A stretch of 48,786 nt of DNA. It comes from Acetatifactor sp. (GTDB lineage: Bacteria; Bacillota; Clostridia; Lachnospirales; Lachnospiraceae). Shown in pieces: positions 1 through 9,721 of the stretch. The stretch is from NCBI GenBank assembly GCA_024693365.1, contig JAILLF010000005.1:1-48786 (forward strand). The letters are read 5' to 3'. A program made the translations under genes and the position numbers. The stretch's first letter is position 1, and each line of letters begins with the position of its first letter. The notes beneath the pieces are model-generated. The model worked only from the letters and a program-made list of their open reading frames with translations. It was not told where the DNA came from and searched no databases.

Positions 1-1491
<1,491 letters not shown>

Positions 1492-1544
1492 CTAAATTAG
1501 AATCCGCTATGCGGATATATTTTGCTTCATTTCACTGCACTTTA

Positions 1545-2252
1545 TTATTGCACTACGGAGACCATGCTGTGGCGAACCACGACGTCTCTATAGGTATAAC
1601 CTTTTTGTAACTCCTGAGCCACGATTCCTGACTCATATTCTTCACTCTCCACCTGCATCACTGCGTTGTGAAGGTTGGGATCAAATTCCTTGCCCACGGC
1701 CTCGATCGGCTTCACGCCAATGTTCTCAAGCTCCGTAATGAGTTGCTTGTAAACCTTGTTCATACCGTCCACGAAAGGATCATCCTGTTTTTCGGCAGGT
1801 ACGGTGGCAAGTCCTCTTTCGAAATTGTCAACCACGGGAAGGATCTTTTCAATCACGCTTCTCGCGCCGGTCTCGAACATTGCTGCCTTTTCTCTTTCGC
1901 TTCTGTTTCTGAAATTTTCAAATTCCGCCAACTGACGCTTTACTTTATCCTCGAGCTGATCGATCTGCTCCTTCATGGCGTCCGTTTTTTTGTCTTGCTT
2001 CGCCTGTTTCTTTTCAGCTCTTCTCTCGGCCCAGGACTTTTTCCCTTCGGCCGTCGTGCCTTCGGCTTCTTCCTCAGACGCCTCACTGGCATCCTCCTCT
2101 TCGCCTTCCTCGTCGGGCGTCTCATCCGTCTCAGGATTCTCATCCTGCGGCTCATCCGTCACGCCGTTCGGGGTTTCTTCCAGATTCTCGGCAGCTTCAA
2201 CTGCTTCCGTTTCCTCCCCGCCCTGTGTTATTTCCTTTTCAAGATCTGCCAT
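1545..2252 (-). CDS. grpE: Nucleotide exchange factor GrpE
   Basis: GrpE releases ADP from DnaK and so resets the chaperone cycle. The first ~90 residues are a very acidic, Glu/Asp/Thr-rich disordered tail, which accounts for the 235-residue length (GrpE is often about 190-200). The coiled coil follows (EQIDQLEDKVKRQLAEFENF, then RNRSEREK), and the C-terminal beta domain ends with the family hallmark GYTYRDVVVRHSMVSV. It lies 79 bp after hrcA and 65 bp before dnaK on the same strand, so the three should be one transcript. Long acidic GrpE tails are common in Clostridia; the composition here is simply more extreme. Confidence 0.97.
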   Translation of the reverse strand: MADLEKEITQGGEETEAVEAAENLEETPNGVTDEPQDENPETDETPDEEGEEEDASEASEEEAEGTTAEGKKSWAERRAEKKQAKQDKKTDAMKEQIDQLEDKVKRQLAEFENFRNRSEREKAAMFETGARSVIEKILPVVDNFERGLATVPAEKQDDPFVDGMNKVYKQLITELENIGVKPIEAVGKEFDPNLHNAVMQVESEEYESGIVAQELQKGYTYRDVVVRHSMVSVVQ

Positions 2253-2331
2253 GCTACCATTTCCCTTCTTTGTCTGCCTTATGCCTTGTTGTCATGCGCC
2301 TTGTTGTCTTATGCTTATTGCCTTCGGCAGT

Positions 2332-3360
2332 TCATTCCTTCTTGTATAATTCATCCAGCTTCGACTGAATGGTCCGAAGCGTCCCGATGACCTTGTCGTA
2401 ATCCATTCGCTTGGGTCCCACAATTCCTATGGTTCCCTTCATGCCCTCTCCCAATTCATACGTGGCAGTCACGACGCTACAATCTTTCATGCTCTTTATG
2501 GGAGCCTCGTCGCCGATGTAAACCTGGATTCCCGTGCCTGGATCCGTTTCCAGGCTCTCTTGAATCAGGCTGCCAAGCTGTTGCTTCTCTTCAAAGGTTC
2601 CCACCAACTCGCTGGCCTTTCCGTTGTCCGTAAGCTCCGGATACCGGAAAATGTTATTGGTTCCGCTGGTGTAGATCTCCGGATCATCATCTGCCTTTAT
2701 GGCATCTCCAACGGCGTCAATAACCTCACCGATCAGACTGCCGTGTACGCCGGCCTGCTGCTTTAACGCAGCGATGATGCCAAGATTGATCTCCTCCATG
2801 GTTAATCCGTTCAGTTGCGTATTCAAAAGAATGTTGAGCTTTAACAAATTTTCATCGGAGATTTCGTCAGCTATGGGAATGATGTTATTCTTGATCACGT
2901 TCCCTTCCACCACGATCACCGCCAAGAGCTGTTCCGGATTCAATCTAGAAAGCTGAATGAACTTCACCTTGTTGCGGTGCATGGAAGGCGCCGAGATCAT
3001 GGCGGCATACTGCGTATTTTGCGCAACCACCTTCGCTACCTGCTTTAGCAGCGTTTCCATTTTATCCTGACGCTCCAAAAGCATTTCCTTTAATTCCACA
3101 AACTCCCGGTCCTTTTCCTCCATCATGGTGTCAACGTAAAAGCGATAACCCTGATCGGAAGGAATTCTCCCTGCAGAAGTATGGGGCTGTAGGATGTAGC
3201 CCATTTCCTCCAGATCCGCCATCTCATTGCGGATGGTAGCGGAGCTAAGGTTCAAGTCCGTGTACTTTGAGATCGTGCGACTGCCAACCGGCTCTCCCGT
3301 TTCCAGGTAATTCCGGATCACTGCTTTTAGGATTTTCTTTTTCCTCTCATCTAATTCCAC
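2332..3360 (-). CDS. hrcA: Heat-inducible transcription repressor HrcA
   Basis: HrcA represses class I heat-shock genes by binding CIRCE and is itself kept active by GroEL. The N-terminal winged helix is seen in LDERKKKILKAVIRNYLE and GEPVGSRTISK, followed by LSSATIRNEMADLEEMGYI and the HTSAGRIPSDQGYRFYVD motif typical of HrcA. The total of about 342 residues is normal. The start is chosen as GTG (VELDERKK) because AGAGGTGAT lies at a good distance; an in-frame TTG two codons earlier (position 3366) sits too close to that site. It is first in hrcA-grpE-dnaK, and the CIRCE lies between promoter and start, so the operon is autoregulated. Confidence 0.96.
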   Translation of the reverse strand: MELDERKKKILKAVIRNYLETGEPVGSRTISKYTDLNLSSATIRNEMADLEEMGYILQPHTSAGRIPSDQGYRFYVDTMMEEKDREFVELKEMLLERQDKMETLLKQVAKVVAQNTQYAAMISAPSMHRNKVKFIQLSRLNPEQLLAVIVVEGNVIKNNIIPIADEISDENLLKLNILLNTQLNGLTMEEINLGIIAALKQQAGVHGSLIGEVIDAVGDAIKADDDPEIYTSGTNNIFRYPELTDNGKASELVGTFEEKQQLGSLIQESLETDPGTGIQVYIGDEAPIKSMKDCSVVTATYELGEGMKGTIGIVGPKRMDYDKVIGTLRTIQSKLDELYKKE

Positions 3361-3384
3361 GGGCAATCACCTCTTTTGGACTTG

Positions 3385-3411
3385 TTAGCACTCAACTCGA
3401 AGGAGTGCTAA
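3385..3411 (-). promoter_or_regulatory. CIRCE operator (HrcA binding site)
   Basis: Perfect inverted repeat TTAGCACTC-N9-GAGTGCTAA, identical to the CIRCE consensus. It sits between the sigma-A promoter at 3426-3454 and the hrcA start, where bound HrcA would block the start of the hrcA-grpE-dnaK transcript. Confidence 0.97.
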
Positions 3412-3425
3412 CACCTTATGCACTT

Positions 3426-3454
3426 AACATACACCCATGCCCTTTTCTTGTCAA
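3426..3454 (-). promoter_or_regulatory. Sigma-A promoter of the hrcA-grpE-dnaK operon
   Basis: Read on the minus strand: TTGACA, 17-bp spacer, TATGTT. A perfect -35 and a good -10 place the predicted start point just upstream of the CIRCE. Confidence 0.8.
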
Positions 3455-3490
3455 CGTCTTTTCTGATAAAACTTTATAAAATAATTATAA

Positions 3491-3525
3491 AAATCCCGCC
3501 TTTCTTCCATAGAAAGACGGGATTT
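3491..3525 (-). terminator. Rho-independent terminator of the DUF6465 gene
   Basis: On the minus strand AAATCCCGTCTTTCT and AGAAAGGCGGGATTT form a stem with a short loop and one mismatch, followed by a T-rich tail. It ends the DUF6465 transcript before the heat-shock promoter. Confidence 0.85.
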
Positions 3526-3555
3526 CAAATTTTTCTACTTTATATTACGGATAAA

Positions 3556-4038
3556 TTACAGATCAAAGCTTCCAGCGGTCTCGCCGTTTACAACGAAGTA
3601 CGCCTTGTTCTCTTCGGGCTTAACGTAGATATCAACGGTCTTGATATCTGCAGCCTTCTTGTTCATGTCATACTGCCATACGTCCTGAGCGATCTTAACG
3701 AGCTCGTCCTGAGAGAAGGACTTTCCAGCGAACTGAACAAATATGTTAGCCTTTGCTGTTGCCTTCTTAGCGGCTGCCTTCTTTGCAGGAGCCTTCTTCT
3801 CAACTTCTGCCTTCTTTGCGGGAGCCTTCTTCTCAGCTACTGCCTTCTCTGCCTTCTTTGCGGGAGCCTTCTTCTCAGCTACTGCCTTCTCTGCCTTCTT
3901 TGCAGGAGCCTTCTTCTCAGCTACTGCCTTCTCTGCAGCGGGCTTCTTTGCTACGGGCTTCTTTGCTGCTGCCTTCTTAACTTCTTCTTTCTTTACTTCT
4001 TCGGTCTTAACTGTTGCAACTACCTTTTCGTCTGCCAT
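3556..4038 (-). CDS. DUF6465 family protein with a histone-H1-like Lys/Ala-rich repeat tail
   Basis: 160 residues in two parts. Residues 1-96 are low complexity, rich in Lys, Ala, Pro and Glu, with AEKAVAEKKAPAKK-type 14-residue repeats at about 36-87 that resemble the tails of bacterial H1-like proteins. Residues 97-160 form a compact C-terminal domain (NIFVQFAGKSFSQDELVKIA, VDIYVKPEENKAYFVVNGE) that matches DUF6465 proteins of Lachnospiraceae, whose function is unknown. No signal peptide or membrane segment. A consensus promoter upstream and terminator downstream make it a single-gene, probably well-expressed unit. Binding DNA or RNA through the basic tail is an inference; a ribosome- or nucleoid-linked role is possible. 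Confidence 0.8.
   Translation of the reverse strand: MADEKVVATVKTEEVKKEEVKKAAAKKPVAKKPAAEKAVAEKKAPAKKAEKAVAEKKAPAKKAEKAVAEKKAPAKKAEVEKKAPAKKAAAKKATAKANIFVQFAGKSFSQDELVKIAQDVWQYDMNKKAADIKTVDIYVKPEENKAYFVVNGETAGSFDL
3778..3933 (-). repeat. In-frame ~42-bp tandem repeats in the DUF6465 gene
   Basis: About three and a half near-identical copies encode the EKAVAEKKAPAKKA unit. Copy number could change by slippage without breaking the frame. Confidence 0.85.
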
Positions 4039-4127
4039 GGTTATTTCTCCCTTCTTAATTGCCTACTTGCGCCCTTGGCGCCTTCCATTTCAAGCTTTCT
4101 GCGCATTTATTGCGCTTTTCGCCTAAT

Positions 4128-4156
4128 AATATAGCGTGTTTCCGACGGCTTGTCAA
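4128..4156 (-). promoter_or_regulatory. Sigma-A promoter of the DUF6465 gene
   Basis: Minus strand TTGACA, 17-bp spacer, TATATT: a near-perfect match, consistent with strong constitutive transcription. Confidence 0.8.
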
Positions 4157-4167
4157 CCTTTCTAACG

Positions 4168-4208
4168 AAAAAATTCACAAATTTTAGCAAAAATATTTGT
4201 GAATTTTT
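4168..4208 (-). terminator. AT-rich rho-independent terminator after uppP
   Basis: Stem AAAATTCACAAAT / ATTTGTGAATTTT with an ~11-nt loop; T-runs on both sides mean it could work in either direction. It lies just downstream of uppP and upstream of the DUF6465 promoter. Confidence 0.75.
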
Positions 4209-4240
4209 AATTCTTGACAAGGTTTTTAAGGATAAACGGT

Positions 4241-5107
4241 TTAATTACCCTTCGCCAGACCAAAGTAGAGGAGTACGATCACACCCAAAACGATGCGGTA
4301 CCAACCAAAGATTTTAAAGTTATGTTTCTTGATGAATGCCATCAGGAAACGGACGATAAAAAGCGAAACCACAAAAGCAACGAGAGTTCCGATTAATAAT
4401 AAGGCAAATTCCAATCCCGTGAAATGGAAACCAAATTTTAAAATCTTCAAAAGGCTTGCCCCGAACATGACGGGAATGGCAAGGAAAAACGTAAATTCAG
4501 CAGCTATCGTACGGCTTACGCCGATGAGCAACGCACCGACGATGGTCGCTCCGGAGCGGGAAGTTCCGGGAAAAATGGCTGCGATCAGCTGAAAAATACC
4601 GATGAGAAGAGCCGTTTTGAAGGTGATGTCATCGAGTCTTCGTATTGCGGGTCTGCGCGTGCGATTCCAGTTTTCCACGACAATAAATGCAATGCCGAAA
4701 ACGATCAGCGCAATGGATACGCAAACGGGATTATAAAACCATTTGTCAAACCAGTCATCAAAGAGAACTCCGATAACGGCTGCCGGAACGCAGGCCACGG
4801 CAATCTTGATCCAGAGGATGATCTTATCCATCTTGACGAATCCCATGATCCCGGGCGCCGGATCCTCTTGATTTTGCGGCAACTGGAAGGGCCAGATCTT
4901 GTTCCAGAATAAGATTACGATCGACAGAATTGCGCCCAGCTGGATCACGACGTCGAACATGTCAAAAAATCCTTCGCTGACATTGTTAAAAGGAAGAAAC
5001 TCTTCCACCAGAATCAGATGCCCCGTGCTGCTGACGGGAAGCCATTCCGTCACGCCCTCCACAATTCCGTAGATGATCGCCTTGATTACGTCAAAAAACT
5101 TATCCAT
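4241..5107 (-). CDS. uppP: Undecaprenyl-diphosphatase UppP (BacA)
   Basis: Integral membrane phosphatase that converts undecaprenyl diphosphate to the monophosphate, recycling the lipid carrier for peptidoglycan and other wall polymers; extra copies give bacitracin tolerance. Both signature regions are present: GIVEGVTEWLPVSSTGH near the N terminus and PGTSRSGATI near residue 180. 288 residues with about eight hydrophobic helices, normal for the family. The start ATG lies two bases after the stop of the patatin gene, so the two are almost certainly co-transcribed and probably translationally coupled. An AT-rich terminator follows. Confidence 0.97.
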   Translation of the reverse strand: MDKFFDVIKAIIYGIVEGVTEWLPVSSTGHLILVEEFLPFNNVSEGFFDMFDVVIQLGAILSIVILFWNKIWPFQLPQNQEDPAPGIMGFVKMDKIILWIKIAVACVPAAVIGVLFDDWFDKWFYNPVCVSIALIVFGIAFIVVENWNRTRRPAIRRLDDITFKTALLIGIFQLIAAIFPGTSRSGATIVGALLIGVSRTIAAEFTFFLAIPVMFGASLLKILKFGFHFTGLEFALLLIGTLVAFVVSLFIVRFLMAFIKKHNFKIFGWYRIVLGVIVLLYFGLAKGN

Positions 5108-5108
5108 G

Positions 5109-5972
5109 CTAGTTCGATTCCTTTCCCAGATACTCCATCAGGCTTTCATAATGATCTGCCGCTTCCTCGTAGCCCTGGCGGTACAGCGCCAAAAGGTTTT
5201 CCTTATTTTTCTCGATTCGTCCCACCTTACTTGGATGCTTCGGACGGATCACGTAGGCCTGGCCGTTCTCCACCTGACGATAGAGGTAATCCAGCGTCTC
5301 ATTATAACTTTTATGGCGACGTGCCATCAATTCATATATCTTAGGATATTTCAGGTATCTGGCTTTTATGAGCGACAGGGAAAGCTTATCCGTCGGCTTT
5401 CTGACGTAGCCCTCTTCCTTGGTCAAAACTACAATGTTTTTGCGGTTGCCGTCCAAAATGGATTTTGCGATCGGAATGGGATCCGCAATGCCGCCGTCCA
5501 AATATAATTTCCCATCGATTTCCACGTTTCTCGCCATCAACGGCAGTGACGCTGACGCGCGTATGGCATCCATGTCCTCTTTCAGATCCCTGATTCGGAG
5601 GTATTCCGGCTGACCCGTAACAATATTGGTCACTACGGAATATGCCTTGCCCTGGTATTGGTGATATGCCTGGTGGTCAAACGGATTCAGGTAATTGGGA
5701 ATCAAATTGTATGCAACGTCCACGTTAAAGAGATCGCCCGTCAGAATCAGGCTTCTTGCGCTGCAATACATCTTATTGTCAAGATAATCCACCGACACGT
5801 CCCGGGCACGGCCCTTTTGTCCGGACAGGTAGCTGCACATGTGGCAGGCACCGGCAGACACGCCGTATACGCTTGACAGCAAAATATTCTTCTCCAAAAA
5901 AAAGTCCAGTACGCCGGCGGTGTAGACTCCTCGCATTCCTCCGCCTTCCAAAACCAATCCAGCCTGGTACAT
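5109..5972 (-). CDS. Patatin-like phospholipase (RssA/YjjU-type acyl hydrolase)
   Basis: Predicted cytoplasmic serine lipid acyl hydrolase. It shows the glycine-rich oxyanion motif GLVLEGGGMRGVYTAGVLD at the N terminus, the nucleophile elbow GVSAG (Ser about residue 40) and the dyad aspartate in LDGGIADPIP. 287 residues, typical for single-domain bacterial patatins. No signal peptide. Directly upstream of uppP with essentially no gap, which hints at a link to membrane lipid turnover (inference). The substrate is unknown. Tandem 63-bp repeats begin 19 bp before the start codon, so its leader is unusual. Confidence 0.93.
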   Translation of the reverse strand: MYQAGLVLEGGGMRGVYTAGVLDFFLEKNILLSSVYGVSAGACHMCSYLSGQKGRARDVSVDYLDNKMYCSARSLILTGDLFNVDVAYNLIPNYLNPFDHQAYHQYQGKAYSVVTNIVTGQPEYLRIRDLKEDMDAIRASASLPLMARNVEIDGKLYLDGGIADPIPIAKSILDGNRKNIVVLTKEEGYVRKPTDKLSLSLIKARYLKYPKIYELMARRHKSYNETLDYLYRQVENGQAYVIRPKHPSKVGRIEKNKENLLALYRQGYEEAADHYESLMEYLGKESN

Positions 5973-5990
5973 GTTGTCTCCTTTCGCTTT

Positions 5991-6156
5991 GCCGTCCCTC
6001 AGTTACCGTAATCCGGCCCGGCGGCAGTTCCTCCTTCGCGGGCGGGCAGATTTGCCGTCCCTCAGTTACCGTAATCCAGCCCGGCGGCAGCTCCTCCTTC
6101 GCAGACGGGCAGATTTGCCGTCTCGTGGATTACCGCAATCCGTCCCGGCGGCAGAC
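5991..6156. repeat. 63-bp tandem repeats, about 2.6 copies, GC-rich
   Basis: Copies at 5991-6053 and 6054-6116 differ at only a few bases; a diverged partial third copy covers 6117-6156. Each unit begins GCCGTCCCTCAG and holds CCCGGCGGCAG. They sit just before the patatin start codon, and the third copy merges into the left arm of a long hairpin. Confidence 0.9.
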
Positions 6157-6357
6157 CTAATCCACAGGGACGATAGCGGATTTTCCGTCGAGAGGCTTGC
6201 GCTTAGCCGCCGCCACCGAGCGCGTGCCTGCGTCAGCAGGCAAATAGCGCGAATGGCGGCAAATAAGGCGCGCGAGCCGAACAGGAAAATTCGCGTGTCC
6301 CGTGGACAGGCTACCGCCGGGATGGATTGTCCTTATCTTCCGTCCGGCAAATCTGCC
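6108..6357. repeat. Long imperfect inverted repeat (~250-bp hairpin) between the aminotransferase and patatin genes
   Basis: The ends are GGCAGATTTGCC and its complement GGCAAATCTGCC. Inside, CAATCCGTCCCGGCGG pairs with a one-mismatch partner, and further pairing blocks (TCCAC/GTGGA, GATTTTCC/GGAAAATT, TTAGCCGCC/GGCGGCAAATAA) lead to a central GCCTGC-GTCA-GCAGGC loop at 6226-6241. No coding potential was seen. It could be a MITE-like element or a structured RNA 3' end; no target-site duplication was obvious. With the 63-bp repeats it fills most of the 395-bp gene-free stretch. Confidence 0.8.
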
Positions 6358-6367
6358 GGTCTGAAAT

Positions 6368-7558
6368 TTACTTTGCATATTCCTCAGTCACGAATTTGCG
6401 CAGGGCCTCAAGGGAGCGCTTCACCTTCTCGGTGGAGATGCAGTAGGCCATGCGGAAGAATCCGGGTGCGCCAAAGTTGTCGGCGGGCACGAGGATGAGA
6501 TCATATTTCTTCGCCTTATTGCAGAAGGACACGGCATCCGGTTCAAGTGCCTTCGGGAAGATATAGAAAGTTCCGCCAGGCTTTACAACCGTGAAGCCAA
6601 GCTCCACAAGGCAGTCATAGATCAAGTTCATGTTGGTCTCATAGACGGAAAGATCCGCCGTCTTGTCGAGCACGTCAGCAACCGCCAGCTGAATGATCGA
6701 AGGAGGACAATTGTGGCCGATGCCGCGGGAAATCTGCCCGCACATCACGATCATGTCCTCAGCGTCCTTGCAGGCCGGATTGATCGCCACGTAACCGATA
6801 CGCTCTCCGGGCAGGGACAAAGACTTCGAGAAGGAATAACACATAATGGTATTGTCATAGAACTTGGACACGCAGGGCGCGTCAACGCCTGCAAATACGA
6901 TCTCACGATACGGCTCATCGGAGATCAGATAGATCTCATGCCCAAATTCCTCAGATTTCTTTCTCATGATATCCGTAAGCTTCTGGATCGTCTCCGTGGA
7001 ATACACGATTCCGGAAGGATTATTCGGCGTATTGACAAGCACCGCCATCACCTTCTCCGTCAGCATTTCCTCGAAAGCGGGGAAATTGATCTGGAACGTC
7101 TCCGTATTGGGCGGAACCACCTTCAAAACGGCTCCCGTCAGATTCACGTAAGGTCCGTATTCCGGGAAATATGGGGCAAACGTAAGGATCTCGTCGCCTG
7201 GCTCCGTCACCAGACGAAAAGCATGTGCCAAAGCACCTGCTGCGCCCGTCGCCATAAAGATATGCTCTTTGCGGTAAGGAATGCCAAAACGCTGTTCCAA
7301 GGATGCCGCAACGGCCTCGCGAACGGAAGTGATTCCAAGGCTAGGGCTGTAACCGTGAAGCTCCATGGGATCTCTCGTCGCCAGCATCTGGATCATCCTG
7401 TCCGTAAACGCCTTGGGAACGGGCACCGACGGATTTCCCAAACTGTAATCAAATACGTTTTCATAGCCAATCTCCTGGCCCCGTGCCGTGGCAAACTCCG
7501 AGAGCTCGCGGATCACCGATTTTTTCGAAAGCATGTCCTTGTACTTTTGAACCAACAT
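6368..7558 (-). CDS. Pyridoxal-phosphate aminotransferase, class I/II (aspartate-aminotransferase-like)
   Basis: Fold-type I PLP enzyme, 396 residues. Seen: the substrate loop DYSLGNPSVPVP, the PLP region ATGAAGALAHAF, the NTPNNPSG motif binding the cofactor, SDEPYREI (Asp for the pyridine nitrogen), and SFSKSLSLPGERIGY with the Schiff-base Lys and phosphate-binding Arg. The family includes aspartate, alanine and aromatic aminotransferases; the exact substrate cannot be told. AAAGGGG precedes the ATG. No amino-acid operon partners lie beside it, so it is probably a stand-alone gene. Confidence 0.92.
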   Translation of the reverse strand: MLVQKYKDMLSKKSVIRELSEFATARGQEIGYENVFDYSLGNPSVPVPKAFTDRMIQMLATRDPMELHGYSPSLGITSVREAVAASLEQRFGIPYRKEHIFMATGAAGALAHAFRLVTEPGDEILTFAPYFPEYGPYVNLTGAVLKVVPPNTETFQINFPAFEEMLTEKVMAVLVNTPNNPSGIVYSTETIQKLTDIMRKKSEEFGHEIYLISDEPYREIVFAGVDAPCVSKFYDNTIMCYSFSKSLSLPGERIGYVAINPACKDAEDMIVMCGQISRGIGHNCPPSIIQLAVADVLDKTADLSVYETNMNLIYDCLVELGFTVVKPGGTFYIFPKALEPDAVSFCNKAKKYDLILVPADNFGAPGFFRMAYCISTEKVKRSLEALRKFVTEEYAK

Positions 7559-7653
7559 ATGCTTTTCCCCTTTCCAATCTTAACTTACTTTCACGTAAGC
7601 CGCATATCTATTTTAATCAAAAATCCTTCGCATGGCAAGAGAAAGAAACTCCG

Positions 7654-8205
7654 TCATGCGTTGCTTCCGCAAATTAAGTGAAACGTTAGATCCACAAGAA
7701 ACACAGCCAGCAGCAGGCACGCCATGATCAAATACGCCCCAGGGAATTTCCCCCGGATCTTTTGGATGATCTTCTTCAAAAGCGGATGCACCACGTAGAT
7801 CGCCGCCATCCCGATCAATCCAAACTGCAGGCTTGAGCGCACTGCGATCCTTCCCTCAAAGGTCGGTCCGTACCCCGTATTTCGATAATCCCACAGGAAG
7901 TATCCAAGCCTCCACTGCAACAGGTAGCTCGTCAAAAGCTCTGCGCCCGTTGTCAGCAGACAAACAACCAGAAAGCAAATGAGCGGATGCTTTTTCACTC
8001 GTCTCGTGACCAGTAAAATAAGCAGACCGCCAATCCCGTAAATGGGCAGGCACGGACCAAACAAAAAGCCCCGGTTCACAAAACCTTCCTTTATTTCAAA
8101 CCACATGATGCCGACCTCATACAGCCAGCCAATGCAGCCAAACGTTAAAAAAACAAGGAACCATTCCAGTCCCGCATGCGCAATCTTGTCCCTTCGACTT
8201 TCCAC
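7654..8205 (-). CDS. PF06541 (CmpB-like) polytopic membrane protein, 'putative ABC transporter permease'
   Basis: Short membrane protein with about five hydrophobic helices and the family motifs FLTFGCIGWLYEV and NRGFLFGPCLPIYGIGGLL. Databases usually name it putative ABC-transporter type IV, but no ATPase is nearby and the function is unknown. The start is chosen as GTG (VESRRDK): TTTGAGGT lies seven bases upstream. A longer frame opens with ATG at 8268 inside the MATE gene, but that start has no good ribosome site and adds a basic, non-conserved-looking tail. It lies 37 bp after the MATE stop and is likely co-transcribed. Confidence 0.82.
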   Translation of the reverse strand: MESRRDKIAHAGLEWFLVFLTFGCIGWLYEVGIMWFEIKEGFVNRGFLFGPCLPIYGIGGLLILLVTRRVKKHPLICFLVVCLLTTGAELLTSYLLQWRLGYFLWDYRNTGYGPTFEGRIAVRSSLQFGLIGMAAIYVVHPLLKKIIQKIRGKFPGAYLIMACLLLAVFLVDLTFHLICGSNA

Positions 8206-8242
8206 GTCCGCTACCTCAAACTCCCTGCAGGCTCTCTGCCTG

Positions 8243-9688
8243 TTATTTTTCCTGTTCCTCCATGGCAATCTCTTCCATTTCCTTCATCTCTTGAAGAAAA
8301 CTCACCACAAAAGGCACTGCCACAAACATCGTCAGCACGTCCGCAATTCCCTGCGAACACTGAATGCCCGTAAGTCCAAACAACTTCGATGAGATGAGCA
8401 ACACCGGCAAAAAGAACAGGCCACTCCTTAGCATGGACATGAGCGTGGCAATCCCAACCCTTCCGACGCTTTGGAAGAGCATGTTCGTACATACGGAAAG
8501 CGGTTGAAATACCTGCCCGACAAATTGAACCGTCAAAGCAAGCGCTCCGATCCGCACAACCTCCGGATCATCCCGGAAAATCTGCACCAACGGCTCCGTA
8601 AACCAAACGCCTGCCAGGGCCACGGTTCCAAGAAAAACCTCTCCAAGCAAGAACGTAAACAAAAATGCCTTCCGGACTCGCTCATACTTCTTTGCGCCGT
8701 AGTTAAACGCACACACCGGCTGAAAGCCTTGCCCGATGCCAAGCGCCGTCGCGAAGGTGAAGAAACAAACGCGGTTCACAATGGACATGGCCGCCACCGC
8801 AGCATCACCATACACACCCGCACAGTCATTCAAAAGCATCGTGGAGATGCTGGTAAGTCCCTGTCGCACAAGGCTGGGAAATCCCGTTTTGCAGATCAGC
8901 GACAGATCCTGCAGGTCCTCCGATACGTTGCGAAGCGCTATCTTTCCGGACGTTTTCCCGCGAAGGAACATGGACAAAAGCAACGTAAAGCTGATAAGCT
9001 GGGAGATTGCCGTGGAGATGCCGGCGCCCCGGATTCCCATTTGGAACTGACTCATAAGAAGCCAGTCGCCAAAAATGTTAATGATACCGCCGGAGGCAAG
9101 TCCCACCATGGCAAATGCTGCCTGTCCTTCAAAGCGCAGCACGTTGTTCAGCACGCAGCTTGCGCACATAAAAGGTGCTGCAAGCAAAATGTAAAAACCG
9201 TAGGTCCTGGCATACGGCAAAATTGTATCCGTACTGCCAAGAAGTCTCATCAATGGATCGAGCATGAGCAGTCCCAGCACTGTCATCAGGCTACCCGTGG
9301 CCAGTGCCGCGAAGAACCCCGTGGAGGAATACTTGGATGCCTTGTCCACCTCTTTTGCGCCAAGGGCGCGGGAGGAAATGCTTCCGCTCCCCTGCCCATA
9401 CATAAATCCAAACGCCTGAATGATTGCCATTAGGCCAAACACCACGCCAACCGCACCGGACGCGCTCGTGCTTGCCGCGTTCACGTCCGTGACCGTCTCA
9501 TCCACGATGCCAATGCCGTACCGGCCGATGAAAAACGTGTCAGCCATATTGTAGATGCTTGTCACCAACATGCTGATCGTCGTTGGGATCCCCAACTTAA
9601 TTACCAGCGGCGCGATGGGAGTCTCCGTCATCTTTTTGAATTGTGCTCTTTGTCTGTCTGCCATTTCCTGATCGTTCATTTTATTCAT
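8243..9688 (-). CDS. MATE family multidrug/cation efflux transporter
   Basis: 481 residues with about twelve hydrophobic helices. The N terminus has PLVIKLGIPTTISMLVTSIY followed by NMADTFFIGR, the classic MATE opening; the GQGFQPVCAFNYGAK stretch is typical of the second half. Predicted to export drugs or metabolites against a Na+ or H+ gradient. It sits in a same-strand run after DUF3842 and before the PF06541 gene. The substrate cannot be inferred. The start could be the first ATG or the ATG three codons later; both are plausible. Confidence 0.95.
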   Translation of the reverse strand: MNKMNDQEMADRQRAQFKKMTETPIAPLVIKLGIPTTISMLVTSIYNMADTFFIGRYGIGIVDETVTDVNAASTSASGAVGVVFGLMAIIQAFGFMYGQGSGSISSRALGAKEVDKASKYSSTGFFAALATGSLMTVLGLLMLDPLMRLLGSTDTILPYARTYGFYILLAAPFMCASCVLNNVLRFEGQAAFAMVGLASGGIINIFGDWLLMSQFQMGIRGAGISTAISQLISFTLLLSMFLRGKTSGKIALRNVSEDLQDLSLICKTGFPSLVRQGLTSISTMLLNDCAGVYGDAAVAAMSIVNRVCFFTFATALGIGQGFQPVCAFNYGAKKYERVRKAFLFTFLLGEVFLGTVALAGVWFTEPLVQIFRDDPEVVRIGALALTVQFVGQVFQPLSVCTNMLFQSVGRVGIATLMSMLRSGLFFLPVLLISSKLFGLTGIQCSQGIADVLTMFVAVPFVVSFLQEMKEMEEIAMEEQEK

Positions 9689-9721
9689 CCCATCTCGCCA
9701 AGGTCACGGCCTGCGGCTTCT

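Noticed and set aside
3418..4134. Leu/Cys-rich plus-strand frame opposite the DUF6465 gene
   Set aside because: It is the complement of Lys/Ala-rich repeat codons and has no ribosome site.
5991..6360. CRISPR array
   Set aside because: The 63-bp units are directly adjacent with no spacers and no cas genes are in the window.
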